From assembly GCA_902796455.1 (NCBI GenBank), contig CADBPH010000303.1:1-16558 (forward strand): 16,558 bases of DNA. Direction: 5' to 3'. The translations under genes and the position numbers were made by a program. The notes under the pieces are model-generated. The model made no database searches and had not been told where the DNA came from. It saw nothing but the letters and a program-made list of their open reading frames with translations. This stretch comes from an uncultured Bacteroidia bacterium. Its GTDB lineage: Bacteria; Bacteroidota; Bacteroidia; Bacteroidales; UBA932. This document shows positions 12,333-16,558 of this stretch, in pieces; the stretch's first letter is position 1, and every line of letters starts with the position of its first letter.

Positions 12333-14681
12333 ATGAACGAAGCTGTTAAGAAAAAGATAATCAAGTGGTTCTGGGTTATTTTGTGCATTCCTGTCCTGCT
12401 GGTTGCCGCGCTGCTGTTGCTGGTGTGGGCCTTTGCGGACATCCCCTCTTTTGCGGAATTGGAGAACCCGGAAAGCAATCTTGCCACCCAGGTGATCGCG
12501 CAGGACGGTGAAGTCCTCGCTACCTTCCATATTGAAAACCGCTCCTTCGTGAGCTACGACGAATTGTCCCCTTATCTGGTACAGGCAGCGGTCGCGACGG
12601 AGGACCAGCGGTTCTACAAACATTCCGGGATCGACCTGAAGAGTCTCGGCCGTGTCTTTTTCAAGACAATCCTCATGCGGGATTCCAGCCAGGGCGGCGG
12701 GTCGACCATCACCCAGCAGCTGGCCAAGACCCTGTATCCCCGGGCCGACGTTTCCAGCCGGATTCCCGGCATGTCTACGGTCAAGATGGTCTGGATCAAG
12801 CTGAAAGAGTGGATTACGGCGGTCAAGTTGGAGCGGGACTATACCAAGGAAGAGATTGTCGACATGTACCTGAATGCGGTCTTCTTCGGCAGCAGCGCGT
12901 ACGGGGTCAAGGCGGCTTCGCAGACGTTCTTTGCCAAGGATCCCAAGGATCTGACGATCGAAGAGAGCGCCACGCTGGTGGGGATGGTCAATAAACCGAC
13001 CCGTTACAATCCGGCGCTCAATCCGGACAAAGCCCTGACACGCAGGAATTTCGTCATCGGTAAGATGGAGAAATCCGGATACATCACCAAGGCCCAGCGG
13101 GATTCGATCTGCGCGATTCCGATTACGCTTTCCTACCAGGTGCAGGACCATACGGCCGGCCGTGCGCCGTATTTCCGCGACATGCTCCGCAAATACATGA
13201 GCCTCGGCAAGCCCAAGCGTTCCGACTATGCGGCGCGGGAAGAGTATTCGGCCGATTCGCTGCTGTGGGCGGATGACCAGCTGTACGGGTGGCTGCTCAA
13301 GAACAAGAAGGCCAACGGCGAAGCGTATGACCTGGACCGCGACGGACTCCGGATCTATACGACGATCAACTACAAGATGCAGCGCTATGCGGAAGAAGCT
13401 GTCGCAGAGCACCTTTCCAAGGATTTGCAGAAGAGCTTCTACCGCGATTTGCAATACAAGAAGAACCGCCCGTTCTCCAATGACGTGGATCAGGCGACCA
13501 TTGACCGGGTGATGAAGCAGGCCCGCCGCTGGAGCGACCGCTACCGGATGGGCAAGAAAGCCGGGAAGAGCGATGCGGAGATTCTCAAGAGTTTTTCCGT
13601 CCCGGCCAAGATGCGGGTCTTTGCCTGGAACCAGAAAGGGTATGTGGATACGACCCTGACCCCGGATGATTCCATCCGCTATTACAAGTCCATCCTGCGG
13701 GCGGCGTTCATGGCCATCGAGCCTTCGACGGGACACATCAAGGCCTATGTCGGCGGCCCCGATTACCGGTATTTCAAATATGACAATGTCCGCCAGGGCA
13801 AACGGCAGGTCGGTTCAACGGCCAAGCCTTTCCTGTATACCCTGGCCATGCAGGAGGGGATGACCCCGTGCGACGAGGTGGTCAATGTCCCGCAGACCAT
13901 CATCAGCGGCAACAATTCCTGGACGCCCAAGAGTACGGACAATTCTTCTTCCATCGGAAAGACGGTGACGCTCCGCTGGGGCCTGACGAACAGTTCGAAC
14001 AACATCTCGGCTTACCTGATGAAGCAGTTCGGCCCGGCCGCCATGGTGCAGATGATGCACAAGATGGGGATTACGAGCCATGTGGAGGAGGTGCCGTCCA
14101 TTTGCGTGGGCTCCTGTGACCTCTCTTTGTTCGAAATGGTCTCGGCATACAATACGTTCCCGTCCAAGGGTGTTTACACGTCGCCGATTTTTGTGACGCG
14201 GATTGAAGACAACCAGGGGAATGTGCTCAGCGAATTCACGTCCCGGAAGCGGGAAGCGATCAGCGACCAGACGGCCTACACCATGGTGAACATGATGCGG
14301 TCCGTCATAGACGGAGGGACCGGCGGCCGCCTTCGCGGAAAATACCAGATCCGGGGTGAGATCGGGGGTAAGACCGGTACGACCAACGACAACTCAGACG
14401 GTTGGTTCATCGCGTATTCCCCGTATCTGACAGCCGGGGTCTGGTGCGGCGCAGAGGACCGTCAGGTCCGCTTCCAGTCCACTGCCCTGGGTCAGGGGGC
14501 CAACATGGCCCTGCCGATCTGGGCGCTCTTCTACAAGAAAGTGCTTGCGGACGGTACGCTGGGGATTTCCTCCGCCGATTCGTTTGTCGCGCCGGTCGAT
14601 TATGGTGACGGCTGCGGCGGCGAAGTCCCGCCCCAGTCCGTTGCGGCATCCGGCACCGAGGAGGAGTCGTATTTTGATTAA
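12333..14681 (+). CDS. Class A penicillin-binding protein (bifunctional transglycosylase/transpeptidase)
   Basis: This PBP1A-type enzyme both polymerises lipid II and crosslinks peptides in the periplasm. The 782 residues comprise a basic cytoplasmic start, a membrane anchor at about 11-34, a GT51 transglycosylase domain and a penicillin-binding transpeptidase domain. GT51 motifs are ATEDQRFYKHSGID (88-101, catalytic Glu90), GGGSTITQQLAKTL (121-134) and KEEIVDMYLNAVFFG (172-186). Transpeptidase motifs are STAK (nucleophile Ser495), SSN at 554-556 and KTG at 680-682. A charged linker at about 285-335 separates the domains, and an extended lysine-rich segment (about 360-430) precedes the transpeptidase core. 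It is the first gene of a rightward operon; the ddl ATG follows after 17 bases. It is divergent from topA across 138 bases. Confidence 0.95.
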   Translation: MNEAVKKKIIKWFWVILCIPVLLVAALLLLVWAFADIPSFAELENPESNLATQVIAQDGEVLATFHIENRSFVSYDELSPYLVQAAVATEDQRFYKHSGIDLKSLGRVFFKTILMRDSSQGGGSTITQQLAKTLYPRADVSSRIPGMSTVKMVWIKLKEWITAVKLERDYTKEEIVDMYLNAVFFGSSAYGVKAASQTFFAKDPKDLTIEESATLVGMVNKPTRYNPALNPDKALTRRNFVIGKMEKSGYITKAQRDSICAIPITLSYQVQDHTAGRAPYFRDMLRKYMSLGKPKRSDYAAREEYSADSLLWADDQLYGWLLKNKKANGEAYDLDRDGLRIYTTINYKMQRYAEEAVAEHLSKDLQKSFYRDLQYKKNRPFSNDVDQATIDRVMKQARRWSDRYRMGKKAGKSDAEILKSFSVPAKMRVFAWNQKGYVDTTLTPDDSIRYYKSILRAAFMAIEPSTGHIKAYVGGPDYRYFKYDNVRQGKRQVGSTAKPFLYTLAMQEGMTPCDEVVNVPQTIISGNNSWTPKSTDNSSSIGKTVTLRWGLTNSSNNISAYLMKQFGPAAMVQMMHKMGITSHVEEVPSICVGSCDLSLFEMVSAYNTFPSKGVYTSPIFVTRIEDNQGNVLSEFTSRKREAISDQTAYTMVNMMRSVIDGGTGGRLRGKYQIRGEIGGKTGTTNDNSDGWFIAYSPYLTAGVWCGAEDRQVRFQSTALGQGANMALPIWALFYKKVLADGTLGISSADSFVAPVDYGDGCGGEVPPQSVAASGTEEESYFD

Positions 14682-14698
14682 GAATTAAACATAGGATC

Positions 14699-15718
14699 AT
14701 GTCCAAGTACAATACTATTGCGGTAATTTATGGCAGCGATTCTTCCGAGTGGGAAGTTTCCTGCCGCAGTGGAGAATACACCGCTTCCCGGATGGATGAA
14801 TCCCGGTACGATGTATATGAGATTTTCGCCCGTTTCGGAAAATGGTCGCTGGTGGCCTTCCGGAAGAAGGATTCCATGCGGGTGACTTTCCCGGAAGGGG
14901 CCCGTCCCGAAATCGACAAGAATGACTTCTCTGTCAATGTGTACGGGGAGAAAATCCATTTTGATTTCGTCTATATCATGCAGCACGGGACACCCGGGGA
15001 AAACGGGTTGATGCAGGGCTATCTCGAGATGCTCGGCATCCCGTTCAGTACGGGATCGTCCTTCGTGACGGCCCTGTCTTTCGACAAATATTCCTGCAAG
15101 TGCTACCTGCGGGATGTGGAAGGGGTCCGCATGGCACCGGACGCGTTTATCCGGAAAGGGGATGACGTGGATACCTTCTGCCGCGAGACGGTCTCGAAGT
15201 TGGGACTGCCGCTGTTTGTCAAGCCGACGGACGGCGGGTCCAGTTTCGGAATTACCAAGGTCGTCCGGGCCGAGGACATGCCTGCAGCCATCCGGTATGC
15301 CTTCTCCGAAGGACCGACCGTCCTGGTGGAAAAGGAGATCAAAGGCCGGGAACTGACCTGTGCCGCTTACCGGGGTGCGGAGGGCATCCAGGCATTGCCT
15401 GTCATCGAGATCATTACGGAGAATGAATATTTCGACTACGATGCGAAATACAATGGCCGCAGCCAGGAAGTCTGCCCCGCGGAAATTCCCGATGACCTGC
15501 GCGTCTGCGTCCAGGAGACCACGAAAAAGCTGTATGCCCGCCTGGGTTGCCGCGGGGTGGTCCGGATGGACTATATCGCAGCGGAAGACGGCTTGTACTT
15601 CCTGGAAGTCAACAACATCCCTGGGATGACCAGTGCTTCGCTGGTACCGAAGATGGTCCGGACAGCCGGGATGGACATGCGCGAATTCCTCAACGGAATC
15701 ATTGAAAACAGCATCTGA
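14699..15718 (+). CDS. ddl: D-alanine--D-alanine ligase
   Basis: Ddl joins two D-alanines using ATP in the cytoplasm; the dipeptide becomes the end of the muropeptide that PBPs act on. The 339-residue ATP-grasp protein shows SSEWEVSCRSG (15-25, where Glu17/Glu19 sit at the first D-Ala site), HGTPGENGLMQGYLEMLGIP (96-115), VKPTDGGSSFG (174-184), FDYDAKY (245-251), RMDYI with Asp291, and LEVNNIPGMT (302-311) with metal ligands Glu303 and Asn305. The family's usual GEDG is GENG here, probably without consequence. AGGA lies a few bases before the ATG. The gene is 17 bases after the PBP1A stop and 4 bases before prmC, so it is clearly in an operon. Confidence 0.95.
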   Translation: MSKYNTIAVIYGSDSSEWEVSCRSGEYTASRMDESRYDVYEIFARFGKWSLVAFRKKDSMRVTFPEGARPEIDKNDFSVNVYGEKIHFDFVYIMQHGTPGENGLMQGYLEMLGIPFSTGSSFVTALSFDKYSCKCYLRDVEGVRMAPDAFIRKGDDVDTFCRETVSKLGLPLFVKPTDGGSSFGITKVVRAEDMPAAIRYAFSEGPTVLVEKEIKGRELTCAAYRGAEGIQALPVIEIITENEYFDYDAKYNGRSQEVCPAEIPDDLRVCVQETTKKLYARLGCRGVVRMDYIAAEDGLYFLEVNNIPGMTSASLVPKMVRTAGMDMREFLNGIIENSI

Positions 15719-15722
15719 CCGT

Positions 15723-16558
15723 ATGGCAACGGACAAGAAAGTACTGCTGGTCGACTTCATCAAAAACGGTGTGGCGGCCCTGGAGTCGATATACCCTACG
15801 GCTGAGGCTCGCTCGATTGTGTTGATTCTGTGCGAGTTCTTGATCGGGACGAAGAGTTATACCCACCTTGTGGAACCGGCATTCGTGATTCCGGCTTCGA
15901 AGATCGGGTTGTTGGAAGAGGGGATGGACCGCCTGAAACGAGGGGAGCCGATCCAGTATGTCACCGGTCGCGCCGAGTTCTGCGGCTTGTCGTTCAAAGT
16001 GAATGACAATGTATTGATTCCCAGGCCGGAAACGGAGTTGCTGTGCCGGAAAGCCATCACGCTCGGCAGCCGGATCTACCGCATGCGGATTCCCTATGGA
16101 AAAAAAGCGGAGCCCGTCCGCATCCTCGACCTGTGCACCGGATCCGGGTGCATTGCCTGGAAAATGGCCCTTTCCGTTCCGGGAGCCCGGGTCGTAGCGA
16201 CGGATATCTCTGAAGAAGCGCTGGGCGTGGCAAGGAGCCAGGAGTTCTCTGCCGAATTGCGGGAAGCCGGAGCGGAAGCCCCGAAGTTTATCCGGGCGGA
16301 TGTCCTTCAGGAAGCACCAGCCCTGGATTTCGACCAATTCGACCTGGTCCTGAGCAATCCGCCCTACATCATGGAATCGGAGATTCACCTGCTCCGGAAG
16401 AATGTGCTGGATTTCGAGCCGGCTTCCGCGTTGTTTGTGAAAGATGAGGACCCGCTTGTCTTTTACCGGGCGATTGCGCACTGGAGCCAGAAGCTGATGT
16501 CGCCGGAAGGATTCGGCATGACCGAAATCAACGAACTGCTTGGGCCGCAGACGGAAGA
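15723..16558 (+). CDS. prmC: Release factor glutamine methyltransferase PrmC (3' end outside window)
   Basis: PrmC methylates the GGQ glutamine of peptide release factors RF1/RF2 using S-adenosylmethionine. The frame runs from the ATG at 15723 to the window edge with 278 complete codons, so only a few residues should be missing. An N-terminal helical domain ends with GEPIQYVTGRAEFCGLSF (74-91) and VLIPRPETELL (97-107), both typical of PrmC. The Rossmann methyltransferase domain has SAM-binding LDLCTGSGCIA (135-145), an acidic ATDIS turn (159-163) and the substrate-binding NPPY at 212-215. The start lies 4 bases after the ddl stop, which suggests co-transcription with the wall genes; no functional link is known to me. 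Confidence 0.95.
   Translation, partial: MATDKKVLLVDFIKNGVAALESIYPTAEARSIVLILCEFLIGTKSYTHLVEPAFVIPASKIGLLEEGMDRLKRGEPIQYVTGRAEFCGLSFKVNDNVLIPRPETELLCRKAITLGSRIYRMRIPYGKKAEPVRILDLCTGSGCIAWKMALSVPGARVVATDISEEALGVARSQEFSAELREAGAEAPKFIRADVLQEAPALDFDQFDLVLSNPPYIMESEIHLLRKNVLDFEPASALFVKDEDPLVFYRAIAHWSQKLMSPEGFGMTEINELLGPQTE

Noticed and set aside
12312..13736. 474-codon open frame on the - strand opposite PBP1A
   Set aside because: It is the complement of the GT51 and early transpeptidase regions of a clear class A PBP. The translation has no recognisable family.
14678..15763. 361-codon open frame on the - strand opposite ddl
   Set aside because: It is the full complement of ddl, which carries every ATP-grasp and D-Ala-D-Ala motif.
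1..16558. Mobile element, CRISPR, defence, phage or tRNA-associated island
   Set aside because: No transposase, integrase, direct-repeat array, terminal inverted repeats or tRNA was seen. All genes except the coiled-coil protein and the GH99-like lipoprotein are standard housekeeping genes.

Overview
The window looks like a chromosomal segment of a Bacteroidota bacterium, most likely of the order Bacteroidales. Three things point there: the gene set and order mreB-mreC-mreD-PBP2-rodA; TTTG / TAnnTTTG promoter boxes of the Bacteroidetes sigma type in the gaps, with few Shine-Dalgarno sequences; and family-specific features such as a RodA enlarged by extra membrane helices and a topoisomerase I with no zinc-finger cysteines. 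Coding DNA is GC-rich by eye and gaps are short and AT-rich. No tRNA, rRNA, CRISPR array, insertion sequence, integrase or phage gene is visible, and no gap exceeds 300 bases. I would call it core chromosome, not an accessory island.

Layout. 1-756 (+): 3' part of a class I mannose-6-phosphate isomerase. 816-2015 (+): a lipoprotein with a GH99/WbsX-like domain, with its own promoter, an inverted repeat over its start, and a bidirectional terminator behind it. 2090-8438 (-): a tightly packed six-gene cluster read leftwards from mreB: mreB, mreC, mreD, mrdA (PBP2), rodA and, last, a secreted lysine-rich coiled-coil protein I do not recognise. 8506-9213 (+): ispD, divergent from mreB. 9214-9726 (-): an Lrp/AsnC regulator whose stop codon abuts the ispD stop with no spacer. 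9879-12194 (-): topA, with a strong intrinsic terminator. 12333-16558 (+): a class A penicillin-binding protein, D-Ala-D-Ala ligase and the release-factor methyltransferase prmC (cut by the window end), arranged as an operon divergent from topA.

How it fits together. Most of the window builds peptidoglycan. Ddl makes the D-Ala-D-Ala end of the pentapeptide. RodA polymerises lipid II and PBP2 crosslinks it, under the guidance of MreBCD. The bifunctional class A PBP does both reactions independently. IspD feeds the MEP pathway, which supplies the undecaprenyl carrier.

There is no obvious defence, secretion or mobile system. The best candidate for something undescribed is the coiled-coil protein closing the elongasome operon (2090-2713). 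About 140 residues keep one heptad register with lysine at the same phase in 17 of 21 heptads. The other good leads are regulatory: an inverted repeat overlapping the lrp promoter, a 13-base element shared by the lrp and topA promoters, an inverted repeat at the GH99-like gene start, and perfect hairpins in ispD and in the PBP1A leader.
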